DNA of 64,000 bases. Origin: Varanus komodoensis (taxonomy: Eukaryota > Chordata > Lepidosauria > Squamata > Varanidae). Shown here in pieces: positions 47,746 to 59,988 of the stretch. Location: contig NW_025336599.1 in assembly GCF_004798865.1 (NCBI RefSeq), forward strand, positions 510,580 to 574,579, given 5' to 3'. The position numbers and the translations under genes were made by a program. The notes under the pieces were generated by a model. That model did not search any database, was not told the DNA's origin, and worked only from the letters and a program-made list of their open reading frames with translations. Position 1 is the stretch's first letter; each line of letters starts with the position of its first letter.

Positions 47746-50700
47746 AAAGTGTAAGTGTCCTTTTGCAACCTTTTGGTTTCCCTGAAAAACAGGCAGTCAT
47801 TTTGCTGTATCTTTTGTGTGGATGTTGGGAACTCTGGAGGAATGTCAGCATTTTTACACTGTCACTGATATCAATATTATAATGCTTCTAATTTGAGTAA
47901 ATCAACACAAATACAAAAATATGCCATGGTCTTATATTAGAGTTTGAGTAAAGAAAGCTCATGACTGCATGAAAGCCAAAGCTGTTTTCATCAAATAACT
48001 AAAACACATGAGCGCTGAGGTCTTGCATGCTTCCAAAGGGAGTCAGTCCACAGGAAAGGTCCCAGCCCAGAGAAGGTCTTTTCCCATGTCAGAGCTAACT
48101 GGAAGTCCATACACCATGCCAGCAACAACAAGGTCTTCTCTGAGAATGTCTTGACCTGGCAGGTAGGTATAGGCTGGGGGAAATATTGCTTGAGGTGACC
48201 TGTAAGAGTTTTAAGCGTGCCACAATTTCTTCCTTGTAAACTTCCTCATAAGTTAACTGAAAATAACTTAAGTTTGCTCTACCTTGCTACTGTAGCACTA
48301 GTGCCCAAAGGTCATCACCAGCTTTGCATTCACATTCACAAGGAGGAACTTTCCTTTGTGAGAAAAGTGGCTTCCCTGTGGAACCTGTAAATGCTGTGGA
48401 CGTGCTTTCCTCAACCATGGCAACCGCCTCTTGGGCACCGCATGGATGGCTTGGTCGACAGCACCAGTGTTCTCCAACCACATCTCTGCTGCAAGACCAA
48501 AGTGGGAAGACCAGGCCCAAACTGCCTCTGGCCGTGGCGGGAACTGGCTCTGCTTGTCTCCCCGCCCCCGCTTCAGTCGAGCCCACCTATTCCATGGTGT
48601 GGTGGAGGGGAAAAATCATGCTATCTAGTATTCCTTGGATGGCACGTCAATAGGAGAATACATTAAGTGACTATGTTTAAGTGCATATGCTATTCCATCC
48701 TTGGAGCACAATCCACTGACACGAATGTGAGTCCCTGCACATAATGCCAGGCACATCCAGTGATGAGGAGAATCAGGTGATGTGGTGGCCATTTCTGGCC
48801 ATCGATGATGGTGCCTTACAGTGGAAGAAAGGAGACTTGAGCTGCCCCAGAATGCCTCAAGGGGCTGCTCTCTGATGAAGTTATGGTGCAGGAAAATGGG
48901 AATGAGCGAGTAGATGAACAGCAGTGTGATGGGGGTGTAATACAGTAATGTATTGCTTCAGATTTTTAAACTGATGAACTTGATGAAAAACATGGAAGGC
49001 AAACAATACCCCTTCTGCCTGCCAAGATGGAATGGTGAGATTGGAGATAGTCAAAGACTATTTCCCAGCCTTTTTAAGAAGTTGTCACACTGCAAACATT
49101 TTTCTGCCAGGCATATTGCAGGTTTCTGGGGAGCATTCCAAAACAACGGCTTTGCCACCTTTCAAAACTATCTCATTTTTGCTATGTTGTTTTCAGTTTG
49201 CTCGCAAGCTAAAATCCCAGAGCAGCATAGTTTATTGTTTTAATATCTCTCTGAGACAAGGCGAAAGCATCCCTTGGTGGCTGCTTATCTGTCATATGTA
49301 TTTTTGTGAAAGAACTATCAAGGCAAGCATGCTGCTTTGGAGCCATACCAGAAGACCACAAGTTGGAAAGTAGCTGCATTTCACTTTTTAAAAGGAACAG
49401 CAGAAGCTAAACAGGAAAAAAGGAGTGGGGGCGGGGAGGCAGAATACGAAGTAATATTCCACATAAGCTAGCTAGGGATATACCTATGAGTTGCTCCTAG
49501 TTGTATAAAACTGTCTCCTATTTAAATATCATCCCCCTGATGTTTCAGCTGAGTTGGAGCCACCCGGGTCAAACATCCTCTCAGCAGCTCTCAACATGAG
49601 CCAAAGAACTGCCAGAGACCTAGGAAGTCCTCGTACCTTCAATGAAATCTACCTGTATTCTGACTAGCAGTATCTCTGCAGGCATATCCCAGTGCCAAAA
49701 ACTTTTCACCTGAAGGTGCTAAATGAAGGACATTCAGCACACAAAGTATTTCACACAACATTATGGGTACTCTCCAGAGCCTGAATGAACAATATTATGG
49801 GGGAGGGGAGACGCAAAATAGGTTGCCGCCCCCCTGCTCCCCATGCATGGGATTGTACTGAAAATGTATTAAAAGTCTTTCAAGTTTCCCACAAAATTCC
49901 TGCAGATGTTTTATATTGCATATTTCTCAACACTCATCAGTGATGGTAATCTATCTTTCCATCTCTCCATCTCTGTCTTTCTATTATTCTGTCTGTTCTG
50001 CCTCGTCTTGCTAAAATAAAATTGATATAGATAGTGATAGATATAGAAAGCCATTATAAGGTAAGGCAGAAGCATTTAATTTTTTTTCACTAAAATTTGA
50101 TAGAAGTGGATGATACCATCATCATGGTAGGTCTTGACATTTACACAGATGATTTATGATTTATTATATTCACATCATAGTTCACTTCTTTGGATGAAAT
50201 ATGGTGACAAATCAAATATAAATCTCAGTCCATCACCCCATGGAGCCGGAGTAGCCATGTATGCACTGCTGCGTTCACAGAGTTCTGGTATCGGTGCAAA
50301 AAGTATGGGATTCATGCCTGTGTTCCTGATTGTCTGCTGTGAAATGAATCATGTAGTTAGACCTTTTGTGGGACATCTAGCATTTTGGACAGGGCTTCTG
50401 ACCGACAAATAAGCAAGCTCTACCCGCACTTTGGTGTTTCTTTGCCTGTAATAAAATGGCCGGAGAAGACCCATGGGCCTCAGGACTATGAAACAGAGTT
50501 TTAATTATGGAATGTTTCATTCTATTTATTTTAATGCTAAATGACAAGGAACACCGAAGTCCGACAATGGGGCACATCAAATGAAAGGGTGTGGCCTGAA
50601 TTGGTGGGTTGGAGTAGGCAGTAGCAAAGAGAATATTACTAATTAAATCAGCTGAAATAGAATAGCATTTTAGGGACACAATGGGCTGTAAACTTACTTT

Positions 50701-52500
50701 ATATTAATTGAACTCAGTGTAATGACATATCAGAATGAATAGCTAGTGAACTGGAAATTCATTTAGACCATTAGTTTAATTACAGAAACTGATGGAAGTT
50801 TTCTCAGATGATTATGTAAAGAACTAGAGAACTGTGGAATAGAGATGCTTTTGCATCATATCAATCCCCTTTTGTGCTCAATGCAGATTGTGCAACATGG
50901 CTCTGCAGTTAATTCTGTTCCTGACTGACAGATTCACACGCACAGCTGAACACTACTGACAGACAGAATCACCTGTAGAAAAAAGTGGTCAGGATCAGTC
51001 ATGAGCTAAAAAGGACACTCAGCATGAAGAAATCATTTCCTGCTTCCAGTTATCCGTGGTGACCAATGTCTGCCTTAAATGGAATGACCAGTCCCCAGTC
51101 ATGTAGACATCCATGCCATGGAAGAAACTACTGCATAGCCAGAGAGAACCTGGTAGGTTTGGGCAGTCTTTCAGCAAGGTCCACCCGTGTCGATGCTTTC
51201 TTGGGACCCTGCCTGAGCAGGCCAGGATAAAGACTTTCCAATTAACATTCTAACATTCTGTTAGAGCTGACTAGCTAGGCTGGCTTTGGCATACAAAGGG
51301 GGAATATTGCATAACTTGAAACCAAGAGGCACAAGCCAAGTGAGAACGCTTCATGATAAGATAAGAAGTTGATTCCAAACCGAAGACCCTTCCTCCCTTC
51401 CAACTTGAAATCACCAAGCCACACCTCCAGGGTGGGCCCTTCTGCTTCCGGGCCAGTCACTTGGAGTGTCCAGCACTTGGCAGCTTGTCCACCCTCTTAC
51501 TCTTCCCCACCCAATTGGCTCGTGCATCAAACTTTCAAGCAGATTTTGCAACTGATTTTCTGTGACTTGCCCCTGGCCTTGACTTTCCAGTTGTAGATTC
51601 TGGTCCCTCCTATACAATTCAGTTAAATACAAATCGGATTCCACAGCCTTTGAATCTGAATTCAAAGGCAGTGGGAGGAGCCGGTCATGATAACCCACAC
51701 TCCCACGTTATGAACCATTGTTTAAATTTCCCCCAGTGCTTTGACACAATGCTACATTGGGTACTCCAGAGCCTAACAGACAACAACAACAGTAACAACA
51801 CCAACAACAATGAGAACAGACAAAAACAAACAAACAAACAAAAAAGCCTGCCCAAAAGCGATCCCAGCTCTGATTGGAAGATCAGTGCCCACTGGCCCAG
51901 TGGCTAAGGTGGCCAACAATCTTGAATATGAAGTGCTGCCTGGGAAAAGGTTCAGGTTTTCTGTATTTCCAGTTAAATAGGTCATTCAGGTATTGGGGTT
52001 TTCCACTTGGAGCAATATATGAGGCATTCTCAGGACCTACTGATGGCCCTCTTTTTGGCCAGCTTCAAAGCCCAGACTACAAATACCTCTGGAAGTGACA
52101 CTGCATTATGCTCTACTGGTATTCTCATTACATGCAAGAAAGAATGGGTACCCTCAGGGCTATTGAGGAAAGAGTAATTGTGGTTGCCACACTGCAATGT
52201 TTCATAAGTAGCTGGCTCATTGATTGACACTCCTCCATTCATAAGGGTCACCTTTGTAGTGAGCCTTGATTTATGTATTATTAATTCACTATTGCGTCTG
52301 TAATTGATTGTGAGCTTTGAAGCATGCACCATCGACAGCCAAATAACACTCTTTCTGGGCATGCACTGAGTTGGTACATGAAAAATCTGGCACATCCACC
52401 ACGTTTCCCTTTGTCTGTCACCTCTGCGGCTTGGGCTTCATGAAGAGGAGGACTTTGTGGGTCCATCTTCTTCTCCATATTTTGGTGACTGGTAATTAAA
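47746..52500. other. Intron, mostly unique
   Basis: A weak L2-like stretch may lie near 48020-48230. Pyrimidine/GATA-like patches lie at 49955-50050. An AAC-rich patch lies at 51779-51845. Open frames up to 121 codons have no domain or splice support. Confidence 0.4.
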
Positions 52501-52836
52501 CATAGAAACAGAGCGAGTCAGAAGGGGCCTCTCGGGCCATCTAGTCTGACCCCCGGCTCCAGCCGGCTCTGCTCATGACATGCCCACCATGTGCATGTCC
52601 AGCCCATCCTTGAACACCCACACTAATGGGGCCTCAACGACCTCCCGTGGAAGCCCATTCCACACCCTCGGGGTCCTAACTGTCAGGAAGTGCTTCCTGG
52701 CATCCAAACGAAAACTTGGCTCCCTGAGCTTTGCTCCACTGGAGCGCGTCCTGCCTTCCTCTGCAGGGGAGAACAGGTCTCTACCCACCTCCGTGTGACA
52801 TCCCCTCACATACCTGTATGTTGCCAACATATCCCC
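52501..52836 (-). mobile_element. CR1-A LINE 3' fragment
   Basis: The complement of the subfamily tail begins at ATAGAAACAGAGCGAGTCAG. The minus strand translates 52830-52573 as [40 protein letters not shown] and [20 protein letters not shown], open throughout. It is 5'-truncated at about 52836, with few breaks, so it looks like one of the younger copies. In sense orientation to RBFOX1. Confidence 0.92.
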
Positions 52837-54899
52837 ACATAAACATCACATCATTTGGCCTGACCACACGGCGACAATGGAGACCATCACCCTCCATAAA
52901 AGAGGGCAAAGAAAGGCAGTGAAGGAGAACAAGTTGCTCCCTCTCCTTGTGCCTTTGCCCTTCTTGGATTAAGAACATCTGCATCCAACTTAACAGTCTG
53001 CATTTTCCTGGATCCCAAAAGAACTTGAAAACAGTTTCCATAAAATGGCTAGACATAGCAAGCAACACCAAAACTCAGAACAACCGGGAAATGCCAGGGC
53101 AAATCAAAGCACCAAGGAAAAGACACTACAAAGGACTTCACTTTGCATTAAAAAGAAAACAGAATCACCATGTGCTTTATATGCAGAAGGGCTTCTGGAT
53201 AGTCATACCTGGCAGGTTCATCTGAGGGGTGGCCTGGAGGTGTTTTGGTCACGTGTTGGTTCGGTCTTTAAAGGCTAAAATATTACCTCAAGAGCCCTCG
53301 AGGTGGTTTTAAAACTGGTGAGGCACATGCAGTTAACATTCCCAGTTAGTAGTTTAACTGGTGCTTCATCAGCGCTCCAGTCTGAACCATCTGAAAGGGG
53401 AGGGTACTGGTGACATGGCACGACTCTTCCAAATGCCTCACACAGCCCTTCCATGTACTTTTGGCATCCGTGCTGGGCACAAAAAGTTTCCCAGGGAATT
53501 CCACAGCAGACCATAGCTACCATGGAGCACAACACCAATCTGCCAAGTCGACCCCAACCTCAGACAGGCAGTTCAGGAAGATACATGTGTGGAACCTAGA
53601 GGAATGCTCTCCAGGAGAATGGGCATGACCTTGTCTCAGCATGGGTCATGTGCCAGGGTGATTAATGCAGCATCAGTACCATTACTTAGTCAGCACATGG
53701 ACTGAACTGAATCCAGAAAACCCACATCATCCAAAATTGGTTGCAGCTGCACCCCAAGAAGCTACACTACCACTGTGCCCCAGAGCCGTATTTCACCCAT
53801 CTGATGTCTGCAAGACCCTTAAAGGCTCAGAGAAGCTCTCTGAAAGAATGGCCTCATGGCCACTTCCTTCAACACCACCAAATAGTTCAAGGTGGCTGAG
53901 GCCACCGACTATCTCCATTTTCTGATCCAGGTGGCCAGTCCTTTCCTGGTTGATGCTATGAGCCAGCAGGTTCAAAGGTCAGGTCAACCAACATCCCCCC
54001 AAGCACATCAGAACGTTCCTTGAGCCTCAGCAACTTCAGGTTCTCCTATAGTCCCTGACTGGGCCTGGATGTGCTCCCTAATGCAGAGTGATACAGGACT
54101 GTGTTCCATCTGCATTTTGCCACAAACAGCCACTAATCCACACCTTCAGGATTTGTGTGCATAGTAAAGCACAGCTCTCCCTTGAATTTCACCCTTTCTG
54201 CACGCTGCAATGCAGTTCAAAGTGTGCAACACAAGGAATATTTTCTGATAAAATTTGTTTAGAAATATATCATTCCAAAACCATTAGAAATGTGTACTTT
54301 GAGAGAAAAACAGTTAAAATGCACATATAATTTGAGTTGTCTTGCTGATTTCTTTATAGTTAAAGATTAACTGGTAATGGCATTAATTTTTTTTTCAGCT
54401 GAAGATTAATATGGTAATAGGATGAAACAGAGCTACACACGAAGACATTCAGAACTGATGAGGACCAGAGACAGACTGAGCTGCCTATTCCTGGCAATGC
54501 TGAGTCCGGGTCACAAAAGAAGCAAATTTATCCTCAAAGTGCTTACTCAAAGATATTCAGAGGGAAAGGGGGATCTGCTAGTGAAGTGGGAGTAGAGGAA
54601 GCTGGACACAGAGCTGCATTGATTGCAACCAGGACCCCCTCCCCCACTTTGCTGGCCCTAAAATGGCCATCTAGAGAAAATGCAGGGTGGGAGGCAGGGC
54701 AGTGTGGGGAGTCACCACCATGACAGGGGGTGGGGGAGGCTCACAAAGGACCAAGAACTGTCTACAGTTAGATTTACTTCTGAGGCTTCCTCCACTTCCA
54801 TTCCAACCATCTTACCATCTGTTTCATTGACCCCTAGTTCCCTGGTAAAATAAGATGCTTGAGAGATCCTACCTACAGGGAAAAGTAGACACTTAGATG
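52837..54899. other. Intron, mostly unique
   Basis: No exon or transposon recognised. The stretch 54100-54340 has AT-rich words of the unnamed family. Confidence 0.4.
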
Positions 54900-56250
54900 C
54901 ACTTGTGTCAATAGTTCAGGCAGTGCTTAATTTATAGGGAACGGGGCAGCTTGCCCAGTCGTGCTTGCAAGAGCACTAGCTAAGGGAGGCCAGCCCCTGC
55001 ACATGGAACTAGAGTGCCATGCCCACATCATCTCAGAATGTGACCAGGGCATCACGAGCAGCACCAGGCAAGCCAGGCGGAAAGTCCTGGGGGGCAGCCG
55101 CCCCCGTATCAGCCTCTGTGAGCAGACCAGCTCAGCAGGCCCCCACTCCTGCAGAGGGAGGGAAGCCACAGCAGCTAGCGCGAGAGGTTCATGGGAACGG
55201 GAAGAGCAGTTCTTGTCAAAGACAGTGTCATCTGTGACACCGGACGCTTGCAATGCCCATGCTGGAAGGGCTTCTGGGCACCGATGTCCCAAACGTCTGT
55301 ACATTTGCCCTCTGCCACACTTGCATAGAATGCTTCCAGGCCACGTCGGATCATTTGCTCTGCACAGCCAGTGGCCTTCAGCCCAGCGTGGATGGTATTT
55401 GCGTGCATTTTGTGCCTGGACATGACCCAGCTCCGTGGGCCCCCATGCACGTTGACAGCACCCCCACGGGGAGTGCGCAGGAAGCAGAGCCAGAGGGGTC
55501 CATGCAGCTGGCTGGCACAGGAGGCCATGAGGAGTGTTTCCAGTATCCACAACTGTACTTCCAGTGGTTACAGGTAGGGATAAATGTTCAGGTACGTGGA
55601 CTTCTAGAGTGGCACACATGCACTGACAGTGCCAATGCAATATCTTGCTGCTAAAAGTAATGGACAGTGCATGCATTCCTTAAGGAGACAGAAGTGAAAA
55701 AATGATTATGTTGTTACTACGGGAGTGGCACCCATTGCCGCCATATTCTCCTGGCATACAAAGTGGGGATACTTTTGGCTCATTTGGAAATTTCCACACT
55801 TCCTCCTTTGCTCCCTTTGACTCTTATGGGAATGTTGGTCTACTTGGTCCGCAGTCTCCAGCTGCACTGGAAGTTTGTACCCTGGGAGTGTGAAGAATCT
55901 GTTTGGGGAGGGGGGGTGCCCAGGCTGGGCTCCTCAGACGCCGGCCCACTTTGCAGTGGGCCTGAGCCCGAGCTCCTGGCAAGCATGCCCGGTTTCCACA
56001 GGGTGCTCTCCCAGAATCAAGCTCCCCCCTTCCTACATGCAAGCCAGCAATGCCTGCAGCAGCAGGGGGGGAGGGAGCTGCTGTGGGGGACGGAAGCTGG
56101 CACATCCACCCTCAGGGCCCCTTTCTGCAGGGGATAGTTGGCGGCTGCCAACGGGGGATCTGCAAGCATTTGCAGGCTTCCTTTTGCCTCAGCTCACTTT
56201 GTGGGGCTTTGCTGAGCAGGTGGGGAAGTCTGTGAATGCTGGAAGGATGC
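54900..56250. other. GC-rich stretch of unknown nature
   Basis: Noticeably richer in G and C than its surroundings, with long open frames on both strands (249 codons on minus at 55676-54927, 154 and 133 on plus). None shows a domain I recognise or splice borders. It could be a decayed transposon, a pseudogene or a CpG-rich regulatory stretch. Confidence 0.4.
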
Positions 56251-57099
56251 CTTCGCAATTGCCAACTCAAATTGTAATCCAGTTGAAATAGCCTCTAGGT
56301 ATCATTTTCTTTCTCGTGCTCTCTCTTTTGACAGTTTTTTTTTTAATATGCTGACCACTTTAGGTCCCCACAGCTCATTCCCATCCCCAGCCTACTGTCC
56401 TTCTAAATGCTCATTTTCCTCTCTCCCTCTTTTGAACATGCACACAGCCTTCTTGTCTCTGGCCTGGACTCCATGTGGCCGCTGTTCTTGTTTCAGCCAC
56501 AGTCAAATGGCCTTTCATGCTATCAATGGAGCTCCACTATTCTTCAACACTGCATGAGCTGGCATTCCTGTTGGAACTGTTGGAATACCTGTAACTATTC
56601 CATATCATCAAAGCACCTTGGCCAGGAATATTTGGGGGAGCAGCTTTGTGAAAAAACAGAACGAAATCAGAAGAGCAGCATTTGATGCTTGGAAAATAAC
56701 AGATTGAAACAATAGTTCAAAAGGGGTTTGTGGCTGCCACCACAGAGCAATCTGGGGTCAAAATACCCTCTTCACGTATTTTCTTCTTTTCAATGTGTAA
56801 TGCTGCATAAGGGTTTGTTTCATAAGGAGTTGTAATCCCCATCTTAACTATAACCCCTAATTAGGCATTCTACCAAGATTCCATTAATGTCTTCTTGGAC
56901 GGATTTGGTAAAATCATTTACTTGGTGGCATACGATACAGTGACTCTCAACCAGCAGAAAGGATCTTGTCCATTCTCTACTCCTCAACATGGTGTTCGCC
57001 AGATCTGTAGGCTCCCCATCCTGGGAATGGTGAAAGTTGTGGTTCAGTTAGGAATGCACGGACTTTATTAAACCCATCCTGTCTTCGTTTCCTGGATTG
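56251..57099. other. Intron, nothing recognised
   Basis: Pyrimidine-rich near 56300-56345; otherwise unique-looking. Confidence 0.4.
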
Positions 57100-57450
57100 T
57101 TAGACACTTTTTGCTCTGTCAGGAACTCATTGATGGAATCAGATTTTGCAAGAGTGCATTTGAATGCATTTGTGAAAAATTGCACTTACAAAAGTTCAAA
57201 CTTCTCAAAATATGCAAATCCCCCATGTGCATTTTCATGTTTTAGTTTGGGTGGAGATTTCACATTTTTGGAGCTTTTTCATAGTATTTTATGACTAAAT
57301 TTGCATAGAATTAAGAAAAGTTTCCAAAAAAAGTCCAGAGAATTCATGTTACTCAGAAGAAGCTGGTCTGTGTGGTATCCTGACATCTGAATCAGAGAAA
57401 TCTGAAGTCATTTGAATCTACTGCAGATTCCTTTGAGATTCCTAAGTCCA
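57100..57450 (+). repeat. AT-rich dispersed repeat, copy 3 (unnamed family)
   Basis: GTGCATTTGAATGCATTTGTG, ATATGCAAATCCCCCATGTGC with ATTTTCATG, a TGTTACTCAG junction, then GAAGTCATTTGAATCTACTG. Same block order as at 29380. It ends about 165 bp from the 81-nt exon donor. Confidence 0.5.
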
Positions 57451-57613
57451 ACATATGTGAAGGGTACAAAGTTGGGGAATGCTGGTCTACACATCAGTAG
57501 CTAAGCATTGAAATCACATCTCACTAAACATTTGCATTCAGTTTAGGAAGAGATACTGGCTTGATTGACATTTCACAGGCAAAACAGAAAAGAGAGCCGT
57601 AGCAGTGGCTTAC

Positions 57614-57694
57614 TTGTGGAGGTGTATACTAGTGAACTGGGGGCACTGTAAACGGGGGATCCTTCTTGGTTCGCCTGGCACAGCAGCACCCTGC
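57614..57694 (-). CDS. RBFOX1: RBFOX1 internal exon, 81 nt ([10 protein letters not shown] exon)
   Basis: This is an internal coding exon of the RNA-binding splicing regulator RBFOX1, from the region C-terminal to the RRM. On the minus strand an acceptor ending in catag is followed by 81 nt and a GTAAGC donor. Read from the third base, it gives [20 protein letters not shown] followed by LVYTST. I recall the mammalian RBFOX1 segment as [20 protein letters not shown] then LVYTSA; the RBFOX2 and RBFOX3 forms I recall lack this segment, so the paralogue call is firm. The exon starts with two bases completing a Gly codon and ends with the A of an ATG completed by the next exon, so it is phase 1-1. 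Its length is a multiple of three and skipping it keeps the frame. Differences from mammals (T to R, SM to PV, A to T) look like ordinary divergence. The acceptor tract is an unusual CT microsatellite. Confidence 0.95.
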
Positions 57695-57698
57695 CTAT

Positions 57699-57751
57699 GA
57701 AAGAGAGAGAGAGACAGAGAGACAGAGAGAGAGAGAGAGAAAGGAAAAGAG
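57699..57751 (-). promoter_or_regulatory. CT-microsatellite polypyrimidine tract of the 81-nt exon acceptor
   Basis: On the minus strand these 53 bases are pyrimidines except for two G interruptions (+ strand C at 57715 and 57723), and most are CT repeats. The tract ends at the catag acceptor. It holds no adenine, so apart from the A at -4 the nearest possible branch-point A is about 58 nt before the exon, against a usual 18-44 nt. The CU repeats are also typical PTBP-binding sequence (family knowledge). Such a tract may vary in length between individuals. Confidence 0.8.
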
Positions 57752-59280
57752 TGTTTTCTGAGATTGGGAATATGCAAACTAAATCTGATAATATTGGGGA
57801 AAAATCCCCCAACCCAATAAAGCTGTGATGAGGCTACAAAAAGTACAGCACCTTATATCTTAAGTAAGAACAACACAAACAACAAAACATCTTCTGAAAA
57901 CATTAAGTTGCATTTATGTGTTTTCAAGTATGCATACGGTCAAAATATATCAGAGATTGAAAGCTTGAGGTTTTGAAGCAGAGTGTTACCCATACTTTGG
58001 AGCAGATCAATGCCAGCAGCCAAGGGCAAGATGCTAAACCGGTGGGGGCAGTCACAGAACAACGTCCCAAACAGTGCTTGTGTTTTGTTTTGCTTTTTTG
58101 TTTTGCTGTAGACAACTGTATTGTCTAGGTTAAGGCCCTCTTGTTTTCAGTGTTCTTGGTTCAGACTCCGTCTTTATAGCAATAACGGACAAATCACAAC
58201 TGATGCTCTTTGCAATAGGTTGCCCCAATTCACTGGAGTTTTTGTTGGTCCCACTGCAGATTTAGATCCCTAAATCATATGCCTAGATTGGTTGCATAAA
58301 TTTTATCTGGGCATGAAATATGACACCCTGGGCATTCATGTTCAGTGGTTTAAACTTCCTTGCAAGACCTGCAGCTGATGTTCCATTTGATATAGGCAGT
58401 GCTGCTAGTCACAGGGCCCTGGGGGATAACTGAGTACCTGAGATAAACACTGACAATACAGCACTCCGAACTACAAGGATGCAACCCAAGTTTGCTGATT
58501 GGACGTGGAAGACAGCTCTCCCTAGGAATCTCCCCAGACAATAGCTTTTGCAAGAAGATAATTAGTAGATAGTGGGTGGAAATGTTGCCTGAATCCTCCT
58601 TTTCCCAAAGAGGAGGAAGAAATGATGATGGTGGTGATGAAGGTGGTGGTGGTGATTTTGATACTGCTTCTCATGAGGAATGCAAAAATAAAAATAAAAA
58701 TACACAGCAGCATTACATTAGAGGTTGGATCCAAGGAAGCTCAGGCGGAGGAAAAGCCAAACAGATACATTTCCAATAAGCCTCTAAAACACCTTGCTGT
58801 GGAGGCCTGCCATATCCCAGGGCAATGGGTGGGTACTTCTGCAGAGACCTTCTCTATATCACCAGCAAACGTAAACCCAAAGGCTATGGTGGAGACAACA
58901 GGCATTCCATGGGATCATGCGGCCTAGGGGGCGGGCACCAGTGTGCAATTCCTTGAGGTAACCTGGCCCTGAGCTGTGTAGAGAGTTGGATACTAATCCC
59001 AAACATGGCGGCAGGCGGGCATTCAGTGCAGATCCTCTTGTACAGGCAGCTACTGCAATCTGCTCAGGATAAGAGGGCTGCTTGGCTGATGCTGCAGTTA
59101 ATTTCATATGGAGGAAATCCACTTTCTTGCTTTGTTGCTGGGAGGGATGACTTTTGCTGCTATTAAATATGTTTTAATGTATTTTGCTATTATTCAGATA
59201 GAGTTGAAAACATTATCAATGAGAGAAAATTCCTGCATATTGTGGGCACCACAGAATAAGAACGATGCAAACAAGCTGCA
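57752..59280. other. Intron upstream of the 81-nt exon
   Basis: Its left end holds the likely distant branch-point region (AGAAAACAC on the minus strand next to the CT tract). A GAT/GGT triplet cluster lies at 58622-58662. No transposon was recognised. Confidence 0.5.
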
Positions 59281-59525
59281 TTAAGGGAACCAAGATTCAA
59301 TTTGGATGCGAGGAAGTACTTCCTGACAGTTAGGACCCCGAGGGTATGGAATGGGCTTCCACGGGAGGTGGTTGACGCCCCAATGGTGAGAGTGTTCAAG
59401 AATAGGCTAGACATGCACATGGTAGGCATGTCATGAGAGAAGCTGGCTGGAGATGGGGGTCAGACTAGATGGCCCAGGAGACGCCTTCTGACTCGCTCTG
59501 TTTTTATATTTCTATGTTTCTATGT
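59281..59525 (+). mobile_element. CR1-A LINE 3' end
   Basis: From AGGGAACCAAGATTCAATTTGG to GACTCGCTCTGTTTTTATATTTCTATGTTTCTATG. It translates to [20 protein letters not shown] in one frame. 5'-truncated. Confidence 0.9.
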
Positions 59526-59988
59526 AAGCTAGAAAAGGTCTAGAGGAAAACAACAAGGATGATCCAGGAACTGGAAACAAAGCCCAATGAGGAAAGAGTG
59601 AAAGAACGGGGCATATTTAGCCTCAAAAGAAGGCTGAAGGGAGATATGTTAGCACTCTCTTCAGTACTTGGAAGGCTGTCATAAACAGGAAGGACAGCAT
59701 CTCTTCTCGGTCAGTGCAGAGTACAGTATATGGAATAATGGGCTCACGTTACAGCAAGCCAGATTCCAGCTAGATATCAGGAAAAAAATACTGACTGTTA
59801 GAGCAGTATGACAATAGAACCAGTTACCCAGGGAGGTTTTGGGCTCTCCCACACTAGTAAAAGTCAAGATGCAGTTGAACAGCCATCAGAGAGGGACGGT
59901 TTAACTTGGAGTCCTACACGCAGCAGGGGGTTGGACACAATGGCCCTCTGGCCTCTTCCAACTCTACTATTCTATGGTTCTATATACA
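59526..59988 (+). mobile_element. CR1 LINE 3' part (another subfamily)
   Basis: AGGAAAACAACAAGGATGATCC, then AGGGAGATATGTTAGCAC, AGATTCCAGCTAGATATCAGG, CCCTCTGGCCTCTTCC and ACTCTACTATTCTATGGTTCTAT. The tail uses the ATTCTATG octamer, like the copy at 20417. It abuts CR1-A. Confidence 0.88.

Noticed and set aside
54927-55676. 249-codon minus-strand open frame in the GC-rich stretch
   Set aside because: Long frames overlap on the opposite strand, there is no domain, signal or splice context, and GC-rich DNA lowers stop frequency. Not called a gene.
57699-57751. CT repeat as merely a microsatellite
   Set aside because: It directly abuts a verified splice acceptor and serves as its polypyrimidine tract, so it was kept as a regulatory feature.
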